This document shows positions 1 to 6,815 of a stretch of DNA of 29,399 nt, piece by piece. A program made the translations under genes and the position numbers. This stretch comes from DATKDU01 sp035512595 (lineage in GTDB: Bacteria; Planctomycetota; Planctomycetia; Pirellulales; Pirellulaceae). The DNA lies in the NCBI GenBank assembly GCA_035512595.1, contig DATKDU010000216.1:1-29399 (forward strand). Reading direction: 5' to 3'. Under the pieces are notes generated by a model. The model searched no databases. It was not told the origin of the DNA and saw nothing but the letters and a program-made list of their open reading frames with translations. Position 1 is the first letter of the stretch. Each line of letters begins with the position of its first letter.

Positions 1-58
1 CCCGACTCAGCACCTCCAGCCGCCTCCGCTCCTTGCCACTCATCGACAATGTCTCCAT
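1..58 (-). CDS. ISNCY-like transposase, N-terminal fragment (runs off the window)
   Basis: An ATG at 58-56 on the minus strand opens a frame reading METLSMSGKERRRLEVLSR up to the window edge. The M-S-x-K-E-R-x-R-L-E-V-L pattern resembles the N-terminus of ISNCY transposases, just before their helix-turn-helix region. The start is supported by a strong Shine-Dalgarno sequence (AAAGGAGGT, complementary to 63-71) 4-5 bases upstream. Only 19 residues are visible, so the catalytic domain cannot be judged. It is identical to the fragment at 29342-29399. Confidence 0.6.
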   Translation of the reverse strand, partial: METLSMSGKERRRLEVLSR

Positions 59-61
59 GAC

Positions 62-78
62 CACCTCCTTTGGAGGTG
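62..78 (-). promoter_or_regulatory. Hairpin covering the transposase ribosome binding site (left copy)
   Basis: CACCTCC-TTT-GGAGGTG is a perfect 7-bp stem with a 3-base loop. On the transposase strand one arm contains the Shine-Dalgarno AGGAGG, so the folded mRNA would hide its own ribosome binding site. The identical element is at 29322-29338. Translational repression by such hairpins is known in other IS families; its role here is inferred. Confidence 0.5.
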
Positions 79-263
79 ATTGTCTATGGGGACATTTCTA
101 TCTGCGCCTTATGGGGACATTTCTATCTGCGCATTACAGCGTCGCTTTACACAGCAATTGGCAGGCGGCGGCACCGCAAGGTACACTTACAGTAGCGCCG
201 GCACGCACAGTATGCAGGAATTATCGCCTGATCGTGAGTCCCGTTCGCCTGCGAGACAACTCT

Positions 264-695
264 ATGCTGGATTCGCTTGAATATCGCGTCGCCAAAGGGC
301 GGATCGAGAGTTACGAACACTCGGCCGACGAGATCAGCCGCGCTAGTGAAGAGGCACAGGAATGCCTGGAGTGCGAGGATCTCCTGCAAAAAGGGATCAA
401 GGCTTGCGAGGCCCTGGAGATTTTGGAGATCGTGGTTCGCGATGCGGTCGCGGAAGGTCACCTCCAGCCTACGCCGGAGGTGAAGTCGCTCATTCACGCC
501 CTGTTTGCCGAGTGGCTCCAGCAGTCGCAGCGCGCCGCGAAGTGGATCGACCGCCAGATCGAAAAGGGTTACGACCTGAAGCACCTGGCGGAATTTCGCG
601 AAAGCTGCGGTCGCGTAGAAGAGTGGCTGGACCGTCAGGATTGGCTCACGCGGGCCGCCACGACGCGGCGGAAGTTTGCTGAGGAATTGTGGTAA
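264..695 (+). CDS. Unknown helical protein, possible antitoxin partner of the downstream PemK/MazF-like toxin
   Basis: A 143-residue, charged, predominantly helical protein starting MLDSLEYRV. I do not recognise a named domain and see no helix-turn-helix, ribbon-helix-helix or AbrB motif typical of MazE/PemI. Cysteines cluster near residues 35-50 in the ECLECEDLL and GIKACEAL segments, and the C-terminus is basic. The frame stays open upstream into the IS tip, but that part has low-complexity composition, so the ATG at 264 is the likeliest start; its ribosome site is weak. The TAA at 693-695 is followed directly by the ATG of the toxin-like gene, implying co-transcription and translational coupling. 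The antitoxin role is inferred from position only; an unrelated protein that happens to precede a toxin gene is possible. Confidence 0.55.
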   Translation: MLDSLEYRVAKGRIESYEHSADEISRASEEAQECLECEDLLQKGIKACEALEILEIVVRDAVAEGHLQPTPEVKSLIHALFAEWLQQSQRAAKWIDRQIEKGYDLKHLAEFRESCGRVEEWLDRQDWLTRAATTRRKFAEELW

Positions 696-1037
696 ATGGC
701 CCACATCCAGCAAGGGGACGTTTACGCGCTGTTTGGTGACGCCGTCGGCAAACGCCGGCTGGTCGTAATCGTCACCTGCAATGCCCTCTTGGGCGGGGAT
801 GCGGTTCAGGTCATTCCTTTCACGTCCAAGCAACTGGAGAAGCGCAGGCAGCTCGCTTACTGTGCTTTCTTTCCGGCCGGCGCTTTCGGGCAAGACCTCG
901 ATTGCGTGGCCAAAGCCGACATGTTGACTTTGATGGACAAGATGGAGATCGACTTCGCGGTCGGCAAGATTGGCACGCTCACATCCGCACAGCTTGCCCG
1001 CGTGTTCGAGGCGCTCGATGCCGTGCACGGCAGGTAG
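696..1037 (+). CDS. PemK/MazF-like toxin (putative mRNA endoribonuclease)
   Basis: A 113-residue protein with the PemK/MazF layout: an N-terminal QGDVYALFG strand where the family has GDVYxxxF, the basic GKRRLVVIV strand in place of GRRPVVVVS, a PFTS motif in the position of the family P-x-T-S, and a C-terminal KIGTLTSAQLARVFEAL helix. Family members are ribosome-independent RNases that cleave mRNA and are neutralised by a co-expressed antitoxin. It starts at the base after the stop of the upstream gene, with GAGGA at 681-685 as ribosome site. Arg-Arg replaces the usual Arg-Pro, so activity is not assured. The pair sits 126 bp from an IS end, in keeping with the mobility of toxin-antitoxin modules. 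Confidence 0.75.
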   Translation: MAHIQQGDVYALFGDAVGKRRLVVIVTCNALLGGDAVQVIPFTSKQLEKRRQLAYCAFFPAGAFGQDLDCVAKADMLTLMDKMEIDFAVGKIGTLTSAQLARVFEALDAVHGR

Positions 1038-1137
1038 AATATCGCTTCGTCCAGTGCTCATCCGCTTGTCGCTGGCCATCGAGTCACCCGGGTACTAGGA
1101 TGCAGTTCGTCGGTTTCCCCGCCCCACGAGCTTCCCC

Positions 1138-2616
1138 ATGCGCATCGGCATCATCGCCCTGCTCCAGGAATCGAACACCTTCATTCCCCGCGCCACGATG
1201 CTGCGGCAATTCGAGGAAGAATTGCTCGTCAGCGGGGAAGAAATGCGCCGCCGCTTCGACGGAACGCATCACGAGGTCGGCGGCATGCTTCACGCCCTGG
1301 CGGAAGAGCAGGTCGAAGCGGTGCCAATCTTCGCCGCGCGGGCCCTTCCCTTCGGACGCATCGAGCAAGCGGCAATCGACGAAATCCTCAGCCGCATGTG
1401 GCGGGCGCTCGACGCGGCCGGCATTCTCAACGGCGTTCTCGTCGCGCCGCACGGCGCAACGGTCAGCGAGCCCTATCCCGATTGCGACGGCCATTGGCTC
1501 ACCGAATTGCGGCGGCGAGTCGGGCCGCGCCCCATCATCGGCACGCTCGATCCGCACGGCAATCTGTCCCCCGCGATGGTGGCCGCCTGCGACGCCTTGA
1601 TGTCCTATCGCACCAATCCGCACCTCGACCAGCGAGCCCGCGGCATTGACGCAGCCCGCATGATCGTCGCCACGCTCCGCGGCGAAATTCAGCCGACGAT
1701 GGCCGCCGCCTTTCCTCCCCTGGCAATCAACATCGAGCGGCAATGCACCGGCGAAGAGCCGTGCCACGCCTTGTGCCGCTTTGCCGACGATCAACTCGCT
1801 GACGAGCGAATCCTGACCAACAGCATCATGCTCGGCTTCCCGTATGCCGACGTGGAGGAAATGGGCTCCGCGACCATTGCCGTCACCAACCGCGATCCGG
1901 AACTGGCCCGCAAAACGGCAAGCGAGCTGGCGCAGAAGATGTGGGAGCTGCGTGAAGGCTTCGCCGGCACGTTGATCGGCGTGGACGAATCGCTCGACCG
2001 GGCGGCAAAGATGGAAGGCCCCATCTGCCTGCTCGACATGGGGGATAACGTTGGCGGCGGCTCGCCGGGGGACGGGACGTGGCTCGCCGAGGCACTGCTG
2101 GCCAGAAAGTTGCCGCGGAGCTTCGTCTGTCTGGCCGACCCGGAGTCGGTCTCGCGTGCCCAGGCGGCAGGAGCGGGCAACAAGGTTCGGCTGAGTATGG
2201 GAGGAAAAACCGACGACCTGCACGGGCCGCCCCTGGAATGCGAAGTCACCGTCCGCGGTCTGTTCGATGGGAAGTTCCAAGAGCCGCAGCCGCGCCACGG
2301 CGGCTTCACCCACATGGACCAGGGGCCGACGGCCGTCGTAGAGACCGATACCGGCCTGACCGTCATGTTGACCACCCGCCGCATGCCGCCGTTCAGCCTC
2401 AGGCAACTCACCACCTTCGGCATCGAGCCCGAAAAATACCACCTGCTCGTGGCCAAGGGAGTCAACGCACCGATTGCCGCCTATCGCGAGGTGTACCAGC
2501 ACTTTCTGCGGGTCAATACGCCCGGCTGCACGTCGGCGGACATGTTGTCGCTGCCGTACCATCACCGGCGGCGGCCGATGTTTCCCTTCGAGCGCGAAAC
2601 GACCTGGCAGCCGTAA
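1138..2616 (+). CDS. M81 family (MlrC-like) metallopeptidase
   Basis: A 492-residue protein matching the M81/MlrC family along its length, about the usual family size. Recognisable blocks are the N-terminal MRIGIIALLQESNTF, the APHGATVSE segment, LDPHGNLS (Asp-x-His, probable zinc ligands), SYRTNPH, and the C-terminal-domain signature LLDMGDNVGGGSPGDGT at about residue 300. The founding member MlrC opens linearised microcystin, but most homologues act on unknown small peptides or amides, so no substrate is claimed. No signal peptide is visible, suggesting a cytoplasmic enzyme. The ATG at 1138 fits the conserved N-terminus. It stands alone, 100 bp after the toxin-like gene. Confidence 0.85.
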   Translation: MRIGIIALLQESNTFIPRATMLRQFEEELLVSGEEMRRRFDGTHHEVGGMLHALAEEQVEAVPIFAARALPFGRIEQAAIDEILSRMWRALDAAGILNGVLVAPHGATVSEPYPDCDGHWLTELRRRVGPRPIIGTLDPHGNLSPAMVAACDALMSYRTNPHLDQRARGIDAARMIVATLRGEIQPTMAAAFPPLAINIERQCTGEEPCHALCRFADDQLADERILTNSIMLGFPYADVEEMGSATIAVTNRDPELARKTASELAQKMWELREGFAGTLIGVDESLDRAAKMEGPICLLDMGDNVGGGSPGDGTWLAEALLARKLPRSFVCLADPESVSRAQAAGAGNKVRLSMGGKTDDLHGPPLECEVTVRGLFDGKFQEPQPRHGGFTHMDQGPTAVVETDTGLTVMLTTRRMPPFSLRQLTTFGIEPEKYHLLVAKGVNAPIAAYREVYQHFLRVNTPGCTSADMLSLPYHHRRRPMFPFERETTWQP

Positions 2617-2899
2617 GCCATATTCTGCCGGGCCTGTGAACCAATGCCGGAAGCTGGGGAACTAAGCCAGCGGTCGATGTTGTTGGGGATAGAGAATCGT
2701 CTCTGGCGGACTCGGCCAGAAGTGGCTAGAGTCCCGCCTCCCGAGCCAGCCGCAGGAATTCTCCGGCGGTGAAGTTGAGGGTCCCAGGAATTCTGCTCCG
2801 CTGATTGACTTTGGCCGATTGCCTGTCCGATAATGTTTTCTCGACACCCGCCGTGGTTCGAGTTGTACCGTCCTGTCTTCGAAGTGAGGAATCAAGACC
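2617..2899 (+). other. Intergenic region with no further gene
   Basis: No convincing coding frame on either strand. A short near-repeat, CAGGAATTCT, occurs at about 2754 and 2785. The downstream half holds the promoter of the next gene. Confidence 0.5.
2805..2834 (+). promoter_or_regulatory. Sigma-70-like promoter of the small cysteine-rich protein
   Basis: TTGACT at 2805-2810 and GATAAT at 2829-2834 are separated by 18 bases, near-consensus on both boxes. Transcription would begin near 2841, giving a leader of about 60 bases. Confidence 0.6.
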
Positions 2900-3355
2900 A
2901 TGAAAGCTCGTTTGCTTGCTGCACTGGGCGTCGCCGCCCTGGTTTTCTCCGCGGCCTTGTATGCCGAGGATGCGAAGGACGCCCTGAAGGACGTCAAGTG
3001 CCCGGTTTCCGGTCAGCCCGTCAAGGCCGACAAGACCGTCGATTACAAGAGTGGCAAGGTTTATTTCTGCTGTGAGAACTGCCCCAAGTCGTTCGACGCC
3101 GCCAAGCACGGCACGAAGGCCAACCACCAGTTGGTCGCCACCGGCCAGGCCAAGCAGGAAAAGTGCATGTTCACCGGCGGCAAGCTGAACCCCGAGACGA
3201 AGATCACCGTCAAGGGCGCAGCCGTTTGCTTCTGCTGCAACATGTGCAAAGGCAAGGCCGAGAAGGCCACCGGCGACGAGCAGATCACCTTGATCTTCTC
3301 CGACGCCGCCTTCGAGAAGGGCGGCTTCAAGGTCGCCAAGAAGAAGGCAGAGTAA
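2900..3355 (+). CDS. Exported protein with two cysteine-rich YHS/TRASH-like metal-binding modules
   Basis: A 151-residue protein with a clear signal peptide (residues 1-22, cut after LYA). Two similar modules follow. The first has C34-P-V-S-G, then YFCCENCPKSF with Cys57, Cys58 and Cys61. The second has C89-M-F-T-G-G, then CFCCNMC with Cys110, Cys112, Cys113 and Cys116. C-P-V-S-G followed by a Y-F-C-C-x-x-C strand is the pattern of YHS/TRASH-type domains linked to metal binding or handling. The tail is lysine-rich. The start is supported by GAGGA at 2886-2890, nine bases before the ATG. It has its own promoter and a terminator, so it is probably monocistronic. Metal specificity cannot be told from sequence. 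Confidence 0.75.
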   Translation: MKARLLAALGVAALVFSAALYAEDAKDALKDVKCPVSGQPVKADKTVDYKSGKVYFCCENCPKSFDAAKHGTKANHQLVATGQAKQEKCMFTGGKLNPETKITVKGAAVCFCCNMCKGKAEKATGDEQITLIFSDAAFEKGGFKVAKKKAE

Positions 3356-3390
3356 GCCCGTCAGGTTTGCTCCGTTCGATTGAAACATCG

Positions 3391-3425
3391 GGCGCACGGC
3401 ATGTAAGAGTGCCGGGCGCCTTTTT
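3391..3425 (+). terminator. Rho-independent terminator after the cysteine-rich protein gene
   Basis: GGCGCACGGCA (3391-3401) pairs with TGCCGGGCGCC (3410-3420) with one A-G mismatch, leaving an 8-base loop, and is followed directly by TTTTT. Confidence 0.75.
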
Positions 3426-3458
3426 CGTTTCTTGAAGGGAGTTGGCCAGATCGGCGGA

Positions 3459-3530
3459 ATGGCCAATGACCAAGCCCCAATGACCAATCGAAGCGAGTGC
3501 ATTGGTCATTGGGACTTGGTCATTGGTCAT
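3459..3530. repeat. Imperfect 30-bp inverted repeat built from ATGACCAA words
   Basis: Left arm 3459-3488 and right arm 3501-3530 pair over 30 bases with two mismatches around a 12-base spacer. Each arm is itself made of repeated AATGACCAA-type words. It lies between a terminator and lpxB; no function can be assigned. Confidence 0.6.
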
Positions 3531-3583
3531 TTCTCGTTCGATTGATCTTGGGGGAAGCCGCCCCTCTTTGCCATACTCTCCCC

Positions 3584-4789
3584 ATGAACCTGTTTTTCTC
3601 CGTCGGCGAGCCCAGCGGCGACTTGCACGCCGCCAACCTGATGGCCGAGCTAAAGCGGCATCAGCCGGCCCTCCGCTGCTCCGGCTTCGGCGGCCCGAAG
3701 ATGGTGGCCGCGGGCTGCAGCCTCTTGCACGACATGACCGACCTGGCCGTGATGGGGCTGTTTCCCGTTCTGGCCAAACTGCCGAACTTCTTCCGCCTCG
3801 TGGCCCAGGCCGACCGGCATTTCGAGTCGGCCCGCCCCGATGCCGTCGTCCTCATCGACTACCCCGGCTTCAATTGGCATATCGCCAAAAAAGCGAAAGC
3901 CCGCGGCATTCCCGTTTTCTACTATGGACTGCCGCAGATGTGGGCCTGGGCGCCGTGGCGGGTGAAGAAGGTGCGAAAATACGTCGATCACGCGCTGTGC
4001 AAGCTGCCGTTTGAGGAGAAGTGGTTTCGCCAGCGGGGGTGCAATGCGACTTACGTCGGGCATCCGTACTTCGACGAGCTGCGCGGGCAGAAGCTGGCGC
4101 CGCAGTTCGTCAGCGAGCAGTCGGCCCGCGCGGGGCGGCTAGTGACGATCCTTCCCGGCTCGCGGACGCACGAGGTAAAGAACAACCTGCCGGCATTCCT
4201 CAAGGCGGCCCAGCAGATCGTGCGCGAGGTTTCGGAGGTCCGCTTCGCCGTCGCCAGCTACAACGACCACCAGGCGAAGCTGGCGCGGGAAATGATCGCC
4301 GGCTCGCGACTGCCGATCGAAGTCCACGTGGGGCGGACGGCGGAGCTGATCCACCTGGCGACCTGCTGCCTGGCGTGCAGCGGGTCGGTGTCGCTGGAGC
4401 TGCTGTACCACGCCAAGCCGTCGGTGATCCACTACAAGGCGCACTGGCTGACCGCGGCCCTCTTCCGCCCGTTCATACTGGTGAAGTACATCACGCTGGT
4501 GAACCTGCTCGTGGCCGACGAGCTGTATCCGGCCGACCTGCGGCACTACGATCCGCAGCTACCGGGCAACGAAAAAGTCCTTCTGCCCGAGTATCCGACG
4601 ACCGGCGATCAATCGGACGCACTCGCCCGCCACTGCAAAGAGTGGCTGACGAACGAACCGTCGCGGCAATCGCTCATCGCCCGCCTCGCCGACCTCCGCG
4701 ACCAGGTCGCCGTCGGCGGCGCCAGCCACCGCGCTGCCGAATACATCCTGAGGCATCTGCCGGGCACGGCCCAGCGGCGTGCAGCGTAA
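3584..4789 (+). CDS. lpxB: Lipid-A-disaccharide synthase
   Basis: A 401-residue glycosyltransferase of family GT19. It condenses UDP-2,3-diacylglucosamine with lipid X to the lipid A disaccharide at the inner face of the cytoplasmic membrane. Diagnostic segments are the N-terminal FFSVGEPSGDLHAANL, the VLIDYPGFNW strand, GLPQMWAWAPWRVKKV, the nucleotide-binding LPGSRTHEVKNNLP, and CSGSVSLELLYHAKPSVI near the acceptor end. The open frame extends upstream, but the ATG at 3584 places the conserved motif at the N-terminus as in the family and is preferred. The length is near the usual 380-400. No other lpx gene is next to it, so it is not in the lpxD-fabZ-lpxA-lpxB cluster seen in enterobacteria. 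Its presence implies lipid A synthesis, expected for planctomycetes with an LPS-bearing outer membrane. Confidence 0.93.
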   Translation: MNLFFSVGEPSGDLHAANLMAELKRHQPALRCSGFGGPKMVAAGCSLLHDMTDLAVMGLFPVLAKLPNFFRLVAQADRHFESARPDAVVLIDYPGFNWHIAKKAKARGIPVFYYGLPQMWAWAPWRVKKVRKYVDHALCKLPFEEKWFRQRGCNATYVGHPYFDELRGQKLAPQFVSEQSARAGRLVTILPGSRTHEVKNNLPAFLKAAQQIVREVSEVRFAVASYNDHQAKLAREMIAGSRLPIEVHVGRTAELIHLATCCLACSGSVSLELLYHAKPSVIHYKAHWLTAALFRPFILVKYITLVNLLVADELYPADLRHYDPQLPGNEKVLLPEYPTTGDQSDALARHCKEWLTNEPSRQSLIARLADLRDQVAVGGASHRAAEYILRHLPGTAQRRAA

Positions 4790-4864
4790 TTTAGTCCGTC
4801 GCTGGGCGGCAGGACCGATTCCAGAAAAGACGCGGAATTGCCAGCTCGTCGTTTCCACACGAGC

Positions 4865-4907
4865 CGCGACCGCTGGGCTTGCCCCAGCGGAGCGCTCACT
4901 GGGCAGC
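4865..4907 (+). repeat. CTTG-loop hairpin repeat, copy A
   Basis: Core CCGCTGGG-CTTG-CCCCAGCGG, preceded by GCGA and followed by AGC..TCACTGG..GCT. The stem sequence differs from the other copies, but pairing is kept. Confidence 0.7.
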
Positions 4908-4952
4908 TACACGAAAGCGGCATGTCCCCACCCTTCCCATCCTCTCGATCAT

Positions 4953-4993
4953 CGCATTCGCCTTTCGCCGCGAAGCGGCGAAAGGCGAATGCG
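4953..4993. repeat. Perfect 19-bp stem hairpin with GAA loop
   Basis: Arms 4953-4971 and 4975-4993 pair without mismatch over 19 bp, with GAA (4972-4974) as loop. The tip reads GCGAAGC, a sequence known to form an unusually stable DNA mini-hairpin. No T-run follows, so it is not a standard terminator. Confidence 0.8.
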
Positions 4994-5042
4994 ACCGGGG
5001 CGAGAAGGGAATTCCTTCAAGGCACTGGCGCGCATCTCTCTG

Positions 5043-5084
5043 GCGACCACGGGGCTTGCCCCGTGGAGCATTCACTGGGCGGCT
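5043..5084 (+). repeat. CTTG-loop hairpin repeat, copy B
   Basis: Core CCACGGGG-CTTG-CCCCGTGG followed by AGCATTCACTGGGCGGCT. Relative to the other copies both stem strands have changed together, keeping pairing. Confidence 0.7.
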
Positions 5085-5103
5085 AATGCCCCGTCAGTCA
5101 CGC

Positions 5104-5146
5104 AGCCGATCAGTGATTGCTCCGCCGGGGCAAGCCCGGCGGTCGC
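5104..5146 (-). repeat. CTTG-loop hairpin repeat, copy C (reverse)
   Basis: On the minus strand GCGACCGCCGGG-CTTG-CCCCGGCGG then AGCAATCACTG. It faces copy B, 19 bases away, so B and C could pair with each other as well as fold singly. Confidence 0.7.
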
Positions 5147-5190
5147 GGGAGGAAGGGAAAGCTAAAGGAGCGCGAAGGCGTCTCGGCATG

Positions 5191-5234
5191 TAGCCAACCA
5201 GTGACTGCTCCGCCGGGGCAAGCCCGGCGGTCGC
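5191..5234 (-). repeat. CTTG-loop hairpin repeat, copy D (reverse)
   Basis: Same core as copy C (CCGCCGGG-CTTG-CCCCGGCGG on the minus strand) with AGCAGTCACTGGTTGGCT after it. It ends about 95 bases before the guaB start. Confidence 0.7.
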
Positions 5235-5329
5235 AAAGGAAGCCTCGCCCTCTCCCCTCCCCGCCGCTGGCCAATCCGGCCATAATTCAAGATTCCCTCG
5301 ATCGTTCCCCTCCCCGCGGAGGCCTGGCC

Positions 5330-6814
5330 ATGGAAGACAAGATCGTCCGTCACGGCATCACGTTCGATGATGTCCTGCTTGAGCCGCGGTTTAGCGATGT
5401 TGTGCCGTCGGAAGTGGCCGTATTCACGCACCTGACGAAGCGCATCCCGCTGAACATCCCCATGCTCAGCTCGCCGATGGACACCGTCACCGAGCACGAG
5501 ATGGCCATCGCATTGGCGAAGGAGGGGGGAATAGGGATCATCCACAAGAACATGTCGGTCGAGCTCCAGACCGAGGAAGTCACCAAGGTCAAGCGCTCCG
5601 CCAACGGCATTATCCTCGACCCCGAAACGCTCCGCCCGGATGACCCCGTCTCCAGGGCCCAGGAGTCGATGAAGCTCAAAAACGTCAGCGGCTTTCCCAT
5701 CACGCTTGATAGCGGCAAGCTGGTCGGCATTCTCACCCGCCGCGACCTGCGGTTCCTCGAGAATGGCCAGCAGCCGATCCGTGAAGTGATGACCAAAGAT
5801 AATCTGGTGACAGCAAAGGGGACTGTAACGCTTGCGGAAGCTGAGAAGATTTTGACGGCTAAAAAGGTGGAGAAACTTTTGCTGGTTGACGATACCTACC
5901 GCCTGACCGGCATGATCACGATCCGCGACATCGACATGATGAAGCGGTTCCCCCATGCTTGCAAAGACAAGCTGGGAAGACTGCGGGCCGGTGCCGCCGT
6001 CGGCGTGTATGACTTCGATCGAGCGCAAAGCCTGATTCAGATGGGAGTTGACGTGCTCGTCGTGGACAGCGCCCACGGCCACAGCAAGAACGTCATTGAG
6101 ACGGTCAAGGAAATCAAGCGAAAGTGGGATATTGACGTCGTCGCGGGAAACGTGGCAACCCGGGATGGCGCGAAGGATTTGATAGCTGCCGGGGCCGACG
6201 CCGTGAAGGTCGGCATTGGGCCGGGGTCGATTTGCACGACCCGGGTGATCAGCGGCGTGGGTGTGCCGCAGATCTCGGCGATTTATGAAGCCGCCCAGGT
6301 CGCCCGAGGGACGAACACGCCGATCGTTGCCGACGGCGGCATTCGCTACTCGGGAGACATCACCAAGGCATTGGCCGCCGGCGCACATTGCGTGATGATC
6401 GGCGGACTGTTTGCCGGCCTGGCCGAAAGTCCGGGCAAGACGATCCTGTTCCAGGGACGCACGTTCAAGGGCTATCGCGGGATGGGCTCCCTGGGAGCGA
6501 TGGTCAAAGGTTCGAGTGAGAGATACCGCCAGTCCGGGTCCGAAGGGGGGACCGGAAAGCTGGTGCCGGAGGGAGTCGAAGGGCGAGTGCCGTTCAAGGG
6601 CGCGCTATCCGACTTCGTCTACCAGCTCGTCGGTGGCTTGCGGGCAGGCATGGGATATTGCGGAACACACACGATTGACGAATTGCGTACGGAAACGCGG
6701 TTCATCCAGGTCACTGCCGCCAGTGTCCGAGAAAGCCACCCCCATGACATTGCGATCACGCAGGAAGCACCGAACTACAGCATTGAGCACGCCGGCGGCA
6801 AAGACGCCGACTAA
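5330..6814 (+). CDS. guaB: Inosine-5'-monophosphate dehydrogenase
   Basis: A 494-residue cytoplasmic enzyme, full length for the family, that oxidises IMP to XMP with NAD+, the committed step of GMP synthesis. The N-terminus ITFDDVLLEPRFSDVVP is typical. A pair of CBS domains occupies about residues 95-205. The catalytic loop GIGPGSICTTRVISGVGVPQ places the nucleophile at Cys302, and the flap RYRQSGSEGGTGKLVPEGVEG and the GMGYCG segment are intact. The open frame continues upstream through repeat DNA; the ATG at 5330 is chosen because GGAGG lies at 5318-5322, seven bases before it, and it gives the conserved N-terminus. Confidence 0.96.
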   Translation: MEDKIVRHGITFDDVLLEPRFSDVVPSEVAVFTHLTKRIPLNIPMLSSPMDTVTEHEMAIALAKEGGIGIIHKNMSVELQTEEVTKVKRSANGIILDPETLRPDDPVSRAQESMKLKNVSGFPITLDSGKLVGILTRRDLRFLENGQQPIREVMTKDNLVTAKGTVTLAEAEKILTAKKVEKLLLVDDTYRLTGMITIRDIDMMKRFPHACKDKLGRLRAGAAVGVYDFDRAQSLIQMGVDVLVVDSAHGHSKNVIETVKEIKRKWDIDVVAGNVATRDGAKDLIAAGADAVKVGIGPGSICTTRVISGVGVPQISAIYEAAQVARGTNTPIVADGGIRYSGDITKALAAGAHCVMIGGLFAGLAESPGKTILFQGRTFKGYRGMGSLGAMVKGSSERYRQSGSEGGTGKLVPEGVEGRVPFKGALSDFVYQLVGGLRAGMGYCGTHTIDELRTETRFIQVTAASVRESHPHDIAITQEAPNYSIEHAGGKDAD

Positions 6815-6815
6815 A

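Larger units (their letters stand above)
1..138 (-). mobile_element. ISNCY-like insertion sequence, left-hand partial copy (IS tip)
   Basis: These 138 bases are the exact reverse complement of 29262-29399, and identity stops abruptly at 138/139, so that is the likely IS boundary. The tip reads TGTAATGCGCAG on the minus strand. Inside it a 22-bp unit containing GGGGACATTTC occurs twice (86-107 and 111-132) with a 25-bp period, which would suit paired transposase-binding sites. A start codon follows at 58 on the minus strand. The family call rests on the first transposase residues, which resemble ISNCY N-termini. The rest of the element lies outside the window. Confidence 0.7.
4790..5329. other. 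Non-coding region between lpxB and guaB, filled with hairpin repeats
   Basis: 540 bases with no credible gene. The content is four copies of one hairpin repeat (two in each orientation) and one perfect 41-base inverted repeat, listed separately. Frames that stay open through it consist of repeat-derived residues. Confidence 0.7.

Noticed and set aside
147..1079. 310-codon open frame on the minus strand
   Set aside because: Runs antisense through both the toxin-like gene and its partner; the plus-strand genes have adjacent stop and start codons and family motifs.
5162..6388. 408-codon open frame on the minus strand
   Set aside because: Antisense to guaB, which has all its motifs; the shadow has no recognisable domain.
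6411..6815. Upstream extension of the exported protein into guaB
   Set aside because: The extra residues are an out-of-frame reading of guaB codons; the signal peptide marks the start near 6816.
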